From Vreelandella subglaciescola (GTDB taxonomy: Bacteria > Pseudomonadota > Gammaproteobacteria > Pseudomonadales > Halomonadaceae): 64,000 nt of DNA. The notes beneath the pieces are model-generated. The model was given only the letters and a program-made list of their open reading frames with translations. It made no database searches and had not been told where the DNA came from. The translations under genes were made by a program, and so were the position numbers. The stretch is from contig NZ_LT670847.1 in NCBI RefSeq assembly GCF_900142895.1, positions 2,976,001 to 3,040,000 on the forward strand, read 5' to 3'. Shown piece by piece: positions 11,080 to 21,500 of the stretch. Position 1 is the stretch's first letter, and every line of letters starts with the position of its first letter.

Positions 11080-11760
11080 CTAAACGCTGTCGGGGGTGCG
11101 CAGCTCCGTGGCCTGGATTCGTCGGTCGCGGTGTTTTTCTCGCTGCGAGGGCATGTCTGCGCGATAAACGCCCTGGTCGCCCACCACCCACGAAAGCGGG
11201 CGGCGCTCTTCCTGAATTGAGTCCTGTAGCAGCTGAAGCCCCTGTAAAAAGGCTTCGGGGCGCGGCGGGCAGCCGGGCACGTAGACGTCCACCGGCAAGA
11301 ATTTATCCACACCCTGTACTACCGAATAGATGTCATACATGCCGCCGGAGTTGGCGCAGGAGCCCATGGAAATCACCCATTTGGGCTCAAGCATCTGGTC
11401 GTAAAGCTGCTGGATGACCGGCGCCATTTTCACAAAGCAGGTGCCGGCGATTACCATGAAATCGGCCTGACGCGGGGAGGCGCGGATGACCTCGGCGCCG
11501 AAGCGGGCAACGTCATGAGGGGCGGTAAACGCCGTGGTCATTTCCACATAGCAGCAGGACAGCCCGAAGTTATACGGCCACAGGGAGTTTTTGCGCCCCC
11601 AGTTCACCGTCGAGTTGAGCACGTCTTCAAGCTTGCCGGTAAACACGCTGCGGTGTACCTGCTGCTTCATCGGATCTTCGACGCGCTGGCGCTCGCCCAG
11701 CGGGTAGCTGGCGTTTTGCTGTGCTACCGCATCGTTTGCCCGCGTCAGGGTATAAGCCAT
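11080..11760 (-). CDS. nuoB: NADH-quinone oxidoreductase subunit B (cluster N2)
   Basis: Carries cluster N2, which passes electrons to quinone. The tandem-Cys motif [29 protein letters not shown] and [11 protein letters not shown] supply the four ligands. [14 protein letters not shown] and the C-terminal [18 protein letters not shown] match the E. coli protein well. An earlier ATG at 11802 adds 14 unconserved residues. The one at 11760 (MAYTLTR, matching E. coli MDYTLTR) has a strong GGGAGG upstream and is taken as the start (226 residues). Confidence 0.97.
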   Translation of the reverse strand: MAYTLTRANDAVAQQNASYPLGERQRVEDPMKQQVHRSVFTGKLEDVLNSTVNWGRKNSLWPYNFGLSCCYVEMTTAFTAPHDVARFGAEVIRASPRQADFMVIAGTCFVKMAPVIQQLYDQMLEPKWVISMGSCANSGGMYDIYSVVQGVDKFLPVDVYVPGCPPRPEAFLQGLQLLQDSIQEERRPLSWVVGDQGVYRADMPSQREKHRDRRIQATELRTPDSV

Positions 11761-11843
11761 ATCGTGCCTCCCGTCTGAAACATCAAAGGGTGCATCGGGC
11801 ACGGCGCCGGGGGCTGATTATACCCAAGGGCCGTGCACGTTGT

Positions 11844-12278
11844 TTAGCCGCGCCGTACGCTGCCGCGGTGCATCTTCTCGCTACCGGTAGGCGCCCAGTT
11901 AAGCGCGCCAGAGCGCCAGTCGTAGACCAGCCCGGCGAGCAAAATGCCGATAAAGACGGCGGCGCCCCAAAAGCCGGCCCAGCCCACTTCGCGTACCGAA
12001 ATGGCCCAGGCAAACAGAAACACGGCTTCAATATCGAAAATCACGAAGAGCATCGCGACAAGGTAAAACTGGATGGAGAAGCGCTGGCGTGCGCTGCCGG
12101 CGCCGATAATGCCGCCTTCGAAGGGTAGCGGCTTGCTGCGCCCCTGGCTGCGGCCGCCGAGCAGGGCAGAGGCGCCGAGCATGAAAGCACAGAGCAAAAC
12201 CACCGCCAGAATAAAAAGTCCGGTGGCCCAATATTCGGCGATCAACGCGTTGGCGCTGTCTAGCATAGGCGTTGGCAT
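11844..12278 (-). CDS. nuoA: NADH-quinone oxidoreductase subunit A
   Basis: First gene of the nuo operon; three-helix membrane subunit (ND3). Conserved [45 protein letters not shown] holds the flexible loop and the acidic residues of helix 2. The start at 12278 ([17 protein letters not shown]) has GGGAAG at the right distance. The longer frame back to 12386 has no ribosome site and a non-membrane leader. 144 residues, near the E. coli length. Confidence 0.95.
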   Translation of the reverse strand: MPTPMLDSANALIAEYWATGLFILAVVLLCAFMLGASALLGGRSQGRSKPLPFEGGIIGAGSARQRFSIQFYLVAMLFVIFDIEAVFLFAWAISVREVGWAGFWGAAVFIGILLAGLVYDWRSGALNWAPTGSEKMHRGSVRRG

Positions 12279-12644
12279 AGGCGCTTCCCTTACGGTTCCC
12301 GAGTTCAGGATGTACAGGCATGCATTATTGTTCTTGGTCACGCTCTGTTGCTGTGGCCCGTCGTGATTTTCCCGCGTGGCTATCACGGTAGGGCGACTGC
12401 GCTGTATGAATCCGTTGTATGAGTCAGCTAATCATTAACTTAGCAGGTACTTCAAGACTTACTTAAAAAACTACCCGCCGCTGCGTCATTTCTCAGGCTA
12501 TCCGCAACGCCTGCGTCGTGCACGTTGCAGGCCGCTTGCGTTACACTCGGGAAAACTGCCCAACCGGCATCCAGGCGGGGTAATATGTTGGGTAACAACA
12601 TCCGCGCAGCCAAACGCACACCAAACAAACAGCAGGTTTTTCAG
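12279..12644. promoter_or_regulatory. Divergent intergenic region between nuoA and trpG
   Basis: 366 bases with no supported gene, lower in GC around 12420-12470. It must hold the promoter of the 11.5-kb nuo operon (leftward) and of trpGDC (rightward). On the minus strand TTGAAG followed by AT-rich sequence (about 12430-12452) is the best -35 candidate, without a clear -10. On the plus strand TACACT (12542-12547) and TAATAT (12581-12586) are -10-like, without a convincing -35. No terminator or operator palindrome recognised. Confidence 0.4.
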
Positions 12645-13241
12645 ATGGCTAAAGCGGCAAGAGTCGTGATGATCGATAATTACGACAGCTTCACTTACAA
12701 CATCGTCCAGTATCTGGGCGAGCTCGGCGCCGAGGTGCTGACCTACCGCAACGACGAGATCAGCCTTGCCGAGATCGAAGCGCTGTCGCCGAGCCATCTG
12801 GTGGTTTCTCCCGGCCCTTGCACGCCCAACGAGGCGGGACTTTCGCTGGACACCATTCGCCATTTTGCCGGCAAGCGGCCGATTCTTGGCGTGTGCCTGG
12901 GGCATCAGGCGATTGGCCAGGTATACGGCGGCCGCGTGGTGCGCGCCCCGGAAGTCATGCACGGCAAAACCTCGGCGATTGAGCACCTGGGTCAAGGCGT
13001 ATTTGCCGGCTTGGATAACCCGCTGGAAGTGACCCGCTATCACTCGCTGGTGGTGGACAAAGACAGCTTGCCCGAGTGCCTTGAAATCACCGCTTGGACA
13101 CCCGATGACGACGTCACGCCGGGGCTGGTCATGGGGCTGCGTCACCGCGAACTCGACATTGAAGGCGTGCAGTTTCACCCGGAATCGATTCTCACGCACC
13201 AGGGCCACGAACTGCTGGCCAACTTCTTGAAACGCGCTTGA
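12645..13241 (+). CDS. trpG: Anthranilate synthase component II (glutamine amidotransferase)
   Basis: Supplies ammonia from glutamine to TrpE (anthranilate) and possibly to PabB (aminodeoxychorismate). Class I amidotransferase with the catalytic Cys in [10 protein letters not shown], the His/Glu pair in [10 protein letters not shown], and the N-terminal [16 protein letters not shown]. Start chosen at 12645 ([16 protein letters not shown]); 12669 (MIDNY) and 12585 (preceded by GGCGGGG) are alternatives. It heads trpG-trpD-trpC; trpE is not in the window, the split arrangement of Pseudomonas-like genomes. Because pabB (29861) also needs a glutaminase, this protein may serve both enzymes; that is inference. 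Confidence 0.93.
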   Translation: MAKAARVVMIDNYDSFTYNIVQYLGELGAEVLTYRNDEISLAEIEALSPSHLVVSPGPCTPNEAGLSLDTIRHFAGKRPILGVCLGHQAIGQVYGGRVVRAPEVMHGKTSAIEHLGQGVFAGLDNPLEVTRYHSLVVDKDSLPECLEITAWTPDDDVTPGLVMGLRHRELDIEGVQFHPESILTHQGHELLANFLKRA

Positions 13242-13275
13242 AACGGCGCATTACCAGCACGAGGCCCACGTTTTC

Positions 13276-14298
13276 ATGCAGATGCGAGACGCGATTAATG
13301 CGGTGATGCGCCGCGACGACCTGTCCTTTGACCAGATGCACGCGCTGATGCGCCAGATCATGACCGGGGATGCCAGCGACGCTCAGGTCGGCGCGCTGTT
13401 GATGGGCCTTGCCATGAAGGGCGAAACTGCCACCGAGATCGGCGCGGCGGCGCAGGTCATGCGCGAGTTGATGAAACGCGTCACGCCCAACGTCGAGGGC
13501 AGCGTGGTGGATATCGTCGGCACCGGCGGCGACGGCGCCAACCTGTTCAACGTCTCGACCGCCTCAAGCTTTGTGGCTTCGGCCGCCGGGGCGCACGTAG
13601 CCAAACACGGCGGGCGCAGCGTGTCGTCGTCGTCGGGCAGCGCTGACCTGTTCGACGTGGCGGGGATTTTTCTGGATTTGTCCGCGGATCAGGTGGCGCG
13701 CTGCATCGAAGAGGTCGGGGTGGGCTTCATGTTCGCGCCCAACCACCACCCGGCGATGCGCCATGCCGTTGGCCCGCGCCGCGAAATGGGCGTGCGCACG
13801 CTGTTCAATATTCTCGGGCCGCTGACCAACCCCGCCGGCGCGCCCAACCAGCTGCTGGGGGTTTATGCCCCCGAGCTGGTGCCGCTGTTGGCCGAGGTGC
13901 TGCACAAGCTGGGCAGCCAGCACGTGATGGTGGTGCACTCGGAAGACGGGCTGGACGAGATTTCGCTGGCGGCGCCCACGCTGGTGGCCGAGCTCAAAGA
14001 CGGCAAGATTACCCAGTACCGCATTACGCCGGAAGAGCTGGGCATTGAGCGCCAAAGCCTGAATGCCCTCAAGGCCGATAGCGTTAACGACAGCCTGCGA
14101 CTGGTGACGGCGGCGCTAAGCGGCGAAGGCGCCCCGGCGGATATTGTCTCGCTCAACGCCGGCGCCGCGCTGTACTGCGCCGGCGTGGCAGACTCGTTGA
14201 AAGAAGGCGTGCGGCTGGCGCGCAATGCCCAGCAGAACAAGCTGCCGCTGGAAAAAATGCACGAGCTATCCCGCTTCACCGGTCAGTTCAAACCCTAA
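13276..14298 (+). CDS. trpD: Anthranilate phosphoribosyltransferase
   Basis: Second step of the tryptophan branch: joins anthranilate and PRPP. The 340 residues include the PRPP/Mg motif GTGGDGANLFNVSTASSFVASAAGAHVAKHGGRSVSSSSGSADLFD, followed by NHHPAMRHAVGPRREMGVRTLFNILGPLTNPA and HSEDGLDEISL. Length is typical. It lies 34 bases after trpG and 22 before trpC on the same strand, so one transcript is likely. Ribosome site weak; nothing odd. Confidence 0.97.
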   Translation: MQMRDAINAVMRRDDLSFDQMHALMRQIMTGDASDAQVGALLMGLAMKGETATEIGAAAQVMRELMKRVTPNVEGSVVDIVGTGGDGANLFNVSTASSFVASAAGAHVAKHGGRSVSSSSGSADLFDVAGIFLDLSADQVARCIEEVGVGFMFAPNHHPAMRHAVGPRREMGVRTLFNILGPLTNPAGAPNQLLGVYAPELVPLLAEVLHKLGSQHVMVVHSEDGLDEISLAAPTLVAELKDGKITQYRITPEELGIERQSLNALKADSVNDSLRLVTAALSGEGAPADIVSLNAGAALYCAGVADSLKEGVRLARNAQQNKLPLEKMHELSRFTGQFKP

Positions 14299-14320
14299 CG
14301 TAACCCAGTGAGATGATGCT

Positions 14321-15124
14321 ATGAGCGAGCAGGCAACGCCGACGATTTTAACCCGTATTCTGGCGCGCAAGGATCAGGAAGTCGCCGAACGTAGCCAGGC
14401 GGTCTCGCAGGCCGACTTGCTGGCGCTGGCTGAAAAGCAGAGCGCACCGCGAGGCTTTGTCAGCGCCCTGAACGCGCGCATGGCGGCAGGGGATGCCGCC
14501 GTAATTGCCGAGATCAAAAAGGCCTCACCGTCCAAAGGCGTTATTCGCGAGGTGTTTGAACCGGCCGAGATTGCGAAAAGCTACGCCGACGGCGGCGCAG
14601 CCTGCCTGTCGGTGTTGACCGACGCCGACTTCTTTCAGGGCCACGAAGACTATTTGATCGCCGCCCGGGATGCCTGCACGCTGCCGGTCATCCGCAAAGA
14701 CTTCATCACTCACGGCTATCAGGTTATTGAGGCCCGCGCCATTGGCGCCGACTGTATCCTGCTGATTGTCGCCGCCCTCGACGACGCCCAGCTGGCCGAG
14801 CTGAATCGTCAGGCCCATGAATTGGGCATGGACGTGCTGGTCGAAGTCCACAATGCCGAGGAGCTGGAGCGCGCCCTCAAGCTGAACCTTGAGCTGGTCG
14901 GCATCAACAACCGCAACCTGCACACCTTCGATACCTCGCTGGATACCACCCTCGACCTGCTCAGCCGGGTTCCGCCGGGCGTCACGGTGATTACCGAGTC
15001 GGGCATTCACACCCGCGACGACGTAGAACGCATGCGCGAACGTGGCGTCAACGGCTTTCTCGTCGGCGAAGCCTTCATGCGCGAAGACAATCCGGGAGAG
15101 GCGCTGAAGGAATTGTTTTTTTAA
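14321..15124 (+). CDS. trpC: Indole-3-glycerol phosphate synthase
   Basis: Closes the indole ring from carboxyphenylaminodeoxyribulose phosphate. Stand-alone TrpC (267 residues, no TrpF fusion). TIM-barrel motifs: [94 protein letters not shown] and GFLVGEAFM. Start ATG has GAGATG shortly before it. Last gene of the trpGDC group, ending 36 bases before a terminator hairpin shared with convergent pntB. Confidence 0.97.
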   Translation: MSEQATPTILTRILARKDQEVAERSQAVSQADLLALAEKQSAPRGFVSALNARMAAGDAAVIAEIKKASPSKGVIREVFEPAEIAKSYADGGAACLSVLTDADFFQGHEDYLIAARDACTLPVIRKDFITHGYQVIEARAIGADCILLIVAALDDAQLAELNRQAHELGMDVLVEVHNAEELERALKLNLELVGINNRNLHTFDTSLDTTLDLLSRVPPGVTVITESGIHTRDDVERMRERGVNGFLVGEAFMREDNPGEALKELFF

Positions 15125-15160
15125 GGGCGTGCGGGTAGCTGAAATACCTGAATCCCGAGC

Positions 15161-15196
15161 AAAAAAAGGCCCGAACCGTCATCCGGTTCGGGCCTT
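15161..15196 (-). terminator. Intrinsic terminator between trpC and pntB (convergent)
   Basis: Perfect 11-bp stem ggcccgaaccg / cggttcgggcc (15168-15178 and 15184-15194) with a five-base loop. On the minus strand the stem is followed by seven T (plus-strand A run 15161-15167), so it is a canonical terminator for pntAB. On the plus strand the trailing sequence is only ttgg, so for trpC it is weaker. Confidence 0.9.
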
Positions 15197-15226
15197 GGCG
15201 CTAGCGCGCGGCGTTACCCGAGCGCG

Positions 15227-16669
15227 TTAGTCGAGCAGCGGCAGCAGTGAGTCCACGCTACTCTTGGCATCGCCGTAGAACATCCGCGTGTTGTCCTTGA
15301 AGAACAGCGGATTCTCGATGCCTGAATAGCCGGTGCCCTGGCCACGCTTGCTGACGAATACCTGCTTGGCTTCCCACACCTTGAGTACCGGCATGCCGGC
15401 GATGGGGCTGTTGGGGTCTTCTTCAGCCGCCGGGTTGACGATATCGTTGGAGCCGATAACGATCACCACATCGGTCGAGGCGAAGTCGGCGTTGATCTCG
15501 TCCATCTCCAGCACGATGTCATAGGGCACCTTGGCCTCGGCCAGCAGCACGTTCATGTGGCCGGGCAGGCGTCCTGCTACCGGGTGGATGCCGAAGCGCA
15601 CTTCTTTATCGGCGTCGCGCAGCTTGCGCACCAGCTCGCTGACCGAATTCTGCGCCTGAGCGACCGCCATGCCGTAGCCCGGCACGATGATCACGCTTTC
15701 AGCGTCGTTGAGCGCACTGGCTACGCCGCCGGCATCGATGGCCACCTGCTCGCCCTCGATCTCGGCGGCCGGCCCTTGGCTGCCACCAAAGCCGCCCAGA
15801 ATCACGTGGATGAAGTTGCGGTTCATCGCCTTGCACATGATGTAGGACAGGATGGCGCCCGAGGAGCCGACCAGCGCGCCGGTGACGATCAGCAGGTCGT
15901 TGGACAGCGTGAAGCCAATGGCCGCCGCCGCCCAGCCGGAGTAGCTGTTGAGCATCGACACCACCACCGGCATATCGGCACCGCCGATCCCCATGATCAA
16001 GTGGTAGCCAATAAACAGCGCCAATAGCGCGAGCAGCAGCACGGTCCAGATGCCGGCCCCGTTCACGTAGAGAATGGCCAGCAGCAGCGCCAGAATGGCC
16101 GCCCCCGCGTTGAGCAGATGCCCACCCGGCAGCTGCCTGGGTTTGCCGTCGATTTTGCCGGCGAGCTTGCCGAAGGCGATTACCGAACCGGTGAAGGTCA
16201 CCGCGCCGATAAACACGCCCAGCACGACCTCAACCTGCAGAAAGGTCAGCTCGGCCGGGGTTTTGGTTGCGACCAGCGCGGCGAAGGCCGAAAAGCGCTC
16301 GCCGGTGTCGCCGATCAGCTGGACGGCCATCACTCGCCGGCGCTCCAGGTCGGCATTGAGGCCGACGAATACCGCCGCCAGGCCGACGAAGCTATGCAGC
16401 GCCGCGACCAGCTGCGGCATTTCGGTCATCTTGACCTTTTTAGCCACAGACACGCCGATTACCGCGCCGATGAGGACCATCGGAAGCATCCAGCCGTAGC
16501 CGCCGATGCCCGACGCAAACGCGGTGAAACCTACCGCGATCGCCATGCCGACGATGCCATACCACACCGCCCGCTTGGCCTTTTCCTGATTGCTCAGCCC
16601 GCCCAGGGACAGGATGAACAACACGCTTGCCGCGATTGATGCGGCAGATACGAATCCTTGACTCAACAT
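15227..16669 (-). CDS. pntB: NAD(P) transhydrogenase subunit beta
   Basis: Membrane plus NADP(H)-binding subunit of the proton-translocating transhydrogenase, which reduces NADP+ with NADH using proton motive force. The N-terminal half has about nine helices ([20 protein letters not shown] and so on). The C-terminal domain III carries [51 protein letters not shown] and [12 protein letters not shown], the NADP site. 480 residues. Lies 16 bases after pntA and ends before a strong terminator. Confidence 0.97.
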   Translation of the reverse strand: MLSQGFVSAASIAASVLFILSLGGLSNQEKAKRAVWYGIVGMAIAVGFTAFASGIGGYGWMLPMVLIGAVIGVSVAKKVKMTEMPQLVAALHSFVGLAAVFVGLNADLERRRVMAVQLIGDTGERFSAFAALVATKTPAELTFLQVEVVLGVFIGAVTFTGSVIAFGKLAGKIDGKPRQLPGGHLLNAGAAILALLLAILYVNGAGIWTVLLLALLALFIGYHLIMGIGGADMPVVVSMLNSYSGWAAAAIGFTLSNDLLIVTGALVGSSGAILSYIMCKAMNRNFIHVILGGFGGSQGPAAEIEGEQVAIDAGGVASALNDAESVIIVPGYGMAVAQAQNSVSELVRKLRDADKEVRFGIHPVAGRLPGHMNVLLAEAKVPYDIVLEMDEINADFASTDVVIVIGSNDIVNPAAEEDPNSPIAGMPVLKVWEAKQVFVSKRGQGTGYSGIENPLFFKDNTRMFYGDAKSSVDSLLPLLD

Positions 16670-16685
16670 TTCGTCTCTCCGCCGC

Positions 16686-18257
16686 TCAGGATTTCTGGAA
16701 CATGGCGAGCATCCGGTGCGTTACCAGAAAGCCCCCCACGATATTGATGGTCGCGATCAGCACCGAGATGCTCGCCAGTAGCGCTACCAGCCCGCTGCCC
16801 GAGCCAATTTGCAGTATCGCCCCCAGCACGACGATGCCGCTAATGGCATTGGTCACCGCCATCAGCGGCGTGTGCAGCGCGTGGCTGACGTTCCAGATCA
16901 CCTGAAAGCCGATAAAGCAGGCCAGCACAAAGACAATGAAGTGCTGCATGAAAGACGCCGGCGCAATTTGCCCCAGCAGCAGCATCAACAGGCCGCCCAC
17001 GGCCAGCAGGGTCAGCTGACGCTTGCTCTGAGCCTTGAAGGCGGCAAGCTCGGCGGCTTTCTTCTCTTCGCGGGTCGGCGCCTTTTCCTTGGGTTTGGGC
17101 TTGGCCGCAGCGATGGCCTTCACCTTGGGCGGCGGCGGGGGGAAGGTAATTTCGCCCTGATGGGTCACCGTGGCACCGCGGATCACATCGTCTTCCATGT
17201 CGTGCACGATCTGACCGTCTTTCTCGGGGGTCAGGTCGGTGAGCATGTGACGCACGTTGTTGGCGTAGAGCAGCGAGGCCTGGGTGGCCATGCGCGAGGG
17301 GAAATCGGTGAAGCCGGTGACGATCACGCCGTTATCGCTGACGATACGCTGATCGGGCACGGTAAGGTCGCAGTTGCCGCCACGTTCGGCGGCGAGGTCA
17401 ATCACCACCGAGCCCGGCTTCATGACCGCGACCATATCCTCAAGCCACAGCTTGGGCGCCGGGCGTCCGGGGATCAGCGCTGTGGTAATTACTATATCAA
17501 TCTCGGGGGCCTGCTCGCGGAACAGCGCCAGCTGCTTTTCGCGAAACTCGGGGCTTGAAGGCTCGGCATAGCCACCGCTCTCCGAGCCGTCCTTGCCGTC
17601 GTCGAAATCGAGGAACAGGAACTCGGCGCCCATGGATTCGATCTGTTCGGCGACTTCGGGGCGCACGTCGAAGGCGCGCACTACCGCGCCCAGGCTGGTG
17701 GCGGTACCAATCGCTGCCAGCCCCGCGACGCCGGCGCCGACCACCAGCACCTTGGCCGGTGGCACCTTGCCCGCGGCGGTTACCTGGCCAGTAAAGAAGC
17801 GGCCAAACTGGTTGCCCGCCTCAATGACCGCGCGGTAGCCGACAATATTGGCGGTGGACGACAGGGCATCCATCTTCTGCGCGCGCGAAATACGCGGCAC
17901 CATATCCATGGCGACCACGGTGGCGCCGGCGGCCTTGCAGCGTTCCAGCAGCGCTTCATTCTGGGCCGGCCAGAAAAACGCGATCAGCGTCTGGTCCTGG
18001 CGCAGGTAGCCCGCCTCGGTGTCGTCGGGCTCGCGAACCTTGATGACGGTATCAACCGCTTGCCACAGCGCCTCGGCGCCGTCGATAACGGTCACGCCAG
18101 CTTCGCGATACGCCTCATCGGAAAAGCCCGCCGCGCCGCCGGCGCCGGCTTGTACAAAGCACTCGTGGCCAAGCTTGTGTATCTGGAGCGCGCTATCCGG
18201 CGTTAACGCAACGCGTGCTTCGCCGGCCGCACTTTCTTTGGGTGCACCAATTTTCAC
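16686..18257 (-). CDS. pntA: NAD(P) transhydrogenase subunit alpha
   Basis: NAD(H)-binding domain I fused to about four membrane helices, as in E. coli (not the split PntAA/PntAB form). Motifs: [100 protein letters not shown] Lys/Ala/Pro-rich linker (about residues 385-430) joins the helices ([26 protein letters not shown]). An ATG exists at 18278, but a GTG at 18257 (VKIGAPKES, matching E. coli MRIGIPRER) has AGGGGGG nine bases upstream and fits the family; that start is chosen. Confidence 0.95.
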   Translation of the reverse strand: MKIGAPKESAAGEARVALTPDSALQIHKLGHECFVQAGAGGAAGFSDEAYREAGVTVIDGAEALWQAVDTVIKVREPDDTEAGYLRQDQTLIAFFWPAQNEALLERCKAAGATVVAMDMVPRISRAQKMDALSSTANIVGYRAVIEAGNQFGRFFTGQVTAAGKVPPAKVLVVGAGVAGLAAIGTATSLGAVVRAFDVRPEVAEQIESMGAEFLFLDFDDGKDGSESGGYAEPSSPEFREKQLALFREQAPEIDIVITTALIPGRPAPKLWLEDMVAVMKPGSVVIDLAAERGGNCDLTVPDQRIVSDNGVIVTGFTDFPSRMATQASLLYANNVRHMLTDLTPEKDGQIVHDMEDDVIRGATVTHQGEITFPPPPPKVKAIAAAKPKPKEKAPTREEKKAAELAAFKAQSKRQLTLLAVGGLLMLLLGQIAPASFMQHFIVFVLACFIGFQVIWNVSHALHTPLMAVTNAISGIVVLGAILQIGSGSGLVALLASISVLIATINIVGGFLVTHRMLAMFQKS

Positions 18258-18299
18258 CTTGGACGTCCCCCCTGTCATTATAGATTGTCAGTATGGATC

Positions 18300-18333
18300 G
18301 TCAGTTAGATCGTTATCGATGAACGTAACTGAC
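18300..18333. promoter_or_regulatory. Inverted repeat upstream of pntA
   Basis: Perfect 8-bp arms GTCAGTTA (18300-18307) and TAACTGAC (18326-18333), separated by 18 bases, about 45 bases upstream of the pntA start. Could be an operator or a leader hairpin. No regulator is identified and the pairing could be fortuitous. The surrounding 18258-18445 holds no gene. Confidence 0.4.
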
Positions 18334-18445
18334 TAAACGCAACTGGCTAGGAGTACCTTACCGGGAGGTCGTGCACAATCCACCAAAGAGCGTAGAGCCG
18401 TGCATGCCTTATCCAAGCTCCGCTGTAACGACGGCCCTGAAACGC

Positions 18446-18471
18446 CGAACCCCGCTGATTGGCGGGGTTCG
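18446..18471 (-). terminator. Hairpin downstream of the YdiJ-like gene
   Basis: Perfect 10-bp stem cgaaccccgc / gcggggttcg with a six-base loop, 49 bases beyond the ydiJ stop and upstream of divergently placed sequence leading to pntA. No T-run follows on the minus strand, so it may be a weak or Rho-assisted terminator. Confidence 0.55.
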
Positions 18472-18477
18472 TGAGGC

Positions 18478-18528
18478 CTTCTTAACCACTCTTCTTAACT
18501 ACTTTTATGAACCACTTTTTTAACCACT
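18478..18528 (-). repeat. 13-bp tandem repeat spanning the ydiJ stop codon
   Basis: Four consecutive imperfect 13-base units (cttcttaaccact, cttcttaactact, tttatgaaccact, then a 12-base tttttaaccact). The last contains the stop codon of the YdiJ-like gene (TAA at 18520-18522), so the stop region has been multiplied downstream of the gene. Confidence 0.85.
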
Positions 18529-21500
18529 GCGCTTTATGGCTTTCAGCAGCGCCTGAAGCGGATGGGGCAGGGTGGTGTCGGAGAAGCGGCTGACCTGGCT
18601 GCGGCACGAGTAGCCGGTGGCCAGCAGGCGGCCCTGGTTGTCTTCATCTTCTACCTGGGGCTGCCAGGACTGGGCGTAAATGGTTTTGGAGGTGGCGGCG
18701 TTGCGGGTTTCGTGCCCGTAGGTACCGGACATGCCGCAGCAGCCGCTGGCGAGCGTTTCAAGCCCGAGCCCGAAGGCATTGAAAACTGTCTGCCACGCCT
18801 TGGGACTTTCGGGTTCGCTGGTTTTTTCGGTGCAGTGGGAAAGCAGTTTGTAGCCGCTCTGGGGGCCGTCAAGCGGCGCGACCGGGAGCGTATCCAGCCG
18901 TTGGCTGAGCCATTCCTGCAGCAGCTGTACCGGCGGCACCGCGTCGTCGCCCAGCGCCTTGACGTATTCCTGCCGGTAGCACAGCGTCATCGCCGGGTCG
19001 ATGCCGACCAGCGGTATGTCAAAGCCGGCCAGCGTGCGCAGGCGACGCGCCTGCTTTTCGGCGGTGCGCGCAAAGGCGCCAAGAAATCCCTGCACGTTGA
19101 GCGGCTTGCCGTTGGCCGCGTAGGGCATGACGAACACGCGCAAATTGAGCCGCGACAACAGCTCGACGACGTCAATCACCAGCTTGGCTTCAAAGTGAGA
19201 GGTGAACGCGTCCTGCACGATAATCACGCTGTTGGCGCGCTGCTGCCTGGTGAGTAGCGCAAGCGATGTCGGCGTGGCGGCGCTGACGCCCCAGGCTTCG
19301 AGCTGCTTTTTCAGGCTAGCTCGGGAAATCGTCGGCGAGTCGCTCATGCCCAGCCCCCGGCGCATCAGGCCGTCCACCGCGCGACTGGTGATCAGCGCGT
19401 TATACAGCGGCGCGACGCGGGAAAGCGCGGGCAGCATAAACTCGGTGGTGCCGATCAGGTAGTCGCGCAGCGGGCGCAGGTAGCGGCCGTGATACACCTC
19501 TAAAAATTGCGAGCGAAACTGCGGCACGTTGACCTTGACCGGGCACTGGCTGGCGCAGGCTTTGCACGCCAGGCAGCCGGCCATGGCTTCATAAACTTCG
19601 TGGGAATAGTCGTCGCGGCCTTTGTGGCTCAGGGTGTTATAGGCGCGCAGCGGCAGGTGGGCGATAAAGCCCCCCACGCCTTCGACTTTTTTCTTGTGCG
19701 ACTCGTTCACCACGTCAACGCCCGCGGCGTTTTGCAGGCGCAGCCATTCGCGGATCAGGCTGGCGCGCCCCTTGGGCGAATGGATGCGCTGGCGTGTGGC
19801 TTTCCACGACGGGCACATGGGGTCGTCCACGTCGTAGTTGTAGCAGGCGCCGTTGCCGTTGCAGTACACCGCGGCGTCATAGGACTGCCAGGCGCGCTCG
19901 TCGATGGTGCGGTCAAGCTCGCCGCGAGTAGTCACGGCGTCGATGGCCAGCAGCGCAGGGTCATTTTCCCGGGCGATCAGCCCGCCTGCGTGGCGGGGCG
20001 AGGCAATCTTGCCCGGGTTGAGCTGATTGTGAGGGTCAAACGCGGCTTTGACGCGCTGCAGGCTGGGATAAAGCTCGCCAAAAAACTTGGGCGCGTATTC
20101 CGAGCGGATGCCCTTGCCGTGTTCGCCCCAGAGCAGGCCGTGGTACTTATGGGTCAGATCGGCGACTTCGTCCGAGATGATGCGAATCAACCGCGCTTGT
20201 TCCGGGTCTTTCATGTCGATGGCGGGGCGAACGTGGAGCACGCCGGCATCGACGTGGCCGAACATGCCGTAGGACAGCTGGTGGGCGTCCAATACGGCGC
20301 GAAATTCGGTGATGTACTCGGCCAGATGCTCGGGCGGCACGGCGGTGTCTTCGACAAACGGAATCGGGCGCTTTTCGCCTTCGGCATTGCCCAAAAGCCC
20401 CACCGCGCGCTTGCGCATGGCGTAGACTTTTTGTATCGCCTCCCGGCCTTCGGCCAACGTGAAGCCCAGCCGCGACACGCTGTCATCGTCGGTCAGGTGT
20501 TGGGTAAACGTCTCGACGCGCTCGGCCAGGCGCGCGGGGTCGTCGTCGTTGAACTCGACCAGATTGATGCCGTAAATCGGCGTGTCGCCGGCGGGGAAGA
20601 ACTCGGCCACGGCGTTCCAGATGAAATCTTCCATCGCCAGCAGTAGCACGCTGTCGTCGATGGTTTCAATTGAGGTCGCAGCGGCGTCGCTGGCCATCAG
20701 CGCCTGGGCGTCATTCAGCGCGTCCATAAAGCCCGCGTAGCGCACGTTGACCAGCGTCGAGTGCTTAGGCGTGGGCAGCACGTTGAGCACGGCCTCGTTC
20801 AACAGGCCCAGCGAGCCTTCCGACCCGCACAGCAGGCTGTTGAGGTTGAGGCGCTCGTCGTCATCGCGCAGATGCGCCAGGTCATAGCCGGTCAGGCAGC
20901 GGTTGAGCGGCGGAAATTTCTCCGTGATCAGCGCGCGCTCGTGGTCGAAAATATCGGCAGCGGTGCGGTGAACATCGCCGATAATGCCGCCTTTCTTCGA
21001 CAGATCCAGCTCTTCGTCGCGGCTTAATGCCTGGCTTTCAAGGCGCTTGCCGCCGAGCAGGACGGTGTCCAGCGCGAGCACGTGGTCGCGGGTTTTGCCG
21101 TATTCGCAGCTGCCCTGGCCGCTGGCGTCGGTGGCGATCATCCCGCCAATGGTGGCGCGGTTGGAGGTGGACAAATCCGGGGCGAAAAACAGCCCGTAAG
21201 GCTTGAGCGCGACATTGAGCTGATCTTTGACCACGCCGGCCTGCACCCGCACGCGGCGGTTGTCCACATCGATATCAAGAATGCGGTTCATGTGCCGCGA
21301 AACGTCGACCACCAGCCCGTCGGTCAGCGACTGGCCGTTGGTGCCGGTGCCGCCGCCGCGCGCGGCCAGCACGATGTCGCGGTTGGGCACTTCGCCGGCG
21401 AGTTTGGCAATGCGCTCAAGGTCCTCGGCGTGCCTGGGGTAGAGCACCGCCTGAGGCAGGCGCTGGTAGATCGAGTTATCCGTGGCCGCCACGGTGCGGC

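Noticed and set aside
12525-12644. Upstream extension of trpG to 12525 or 12585
   Set aside because: The extra residues are not conserved; family homology begins at MIDNYDSF. The 12585 ATG has a fair ribosome site, so it is kept only as an alternative.
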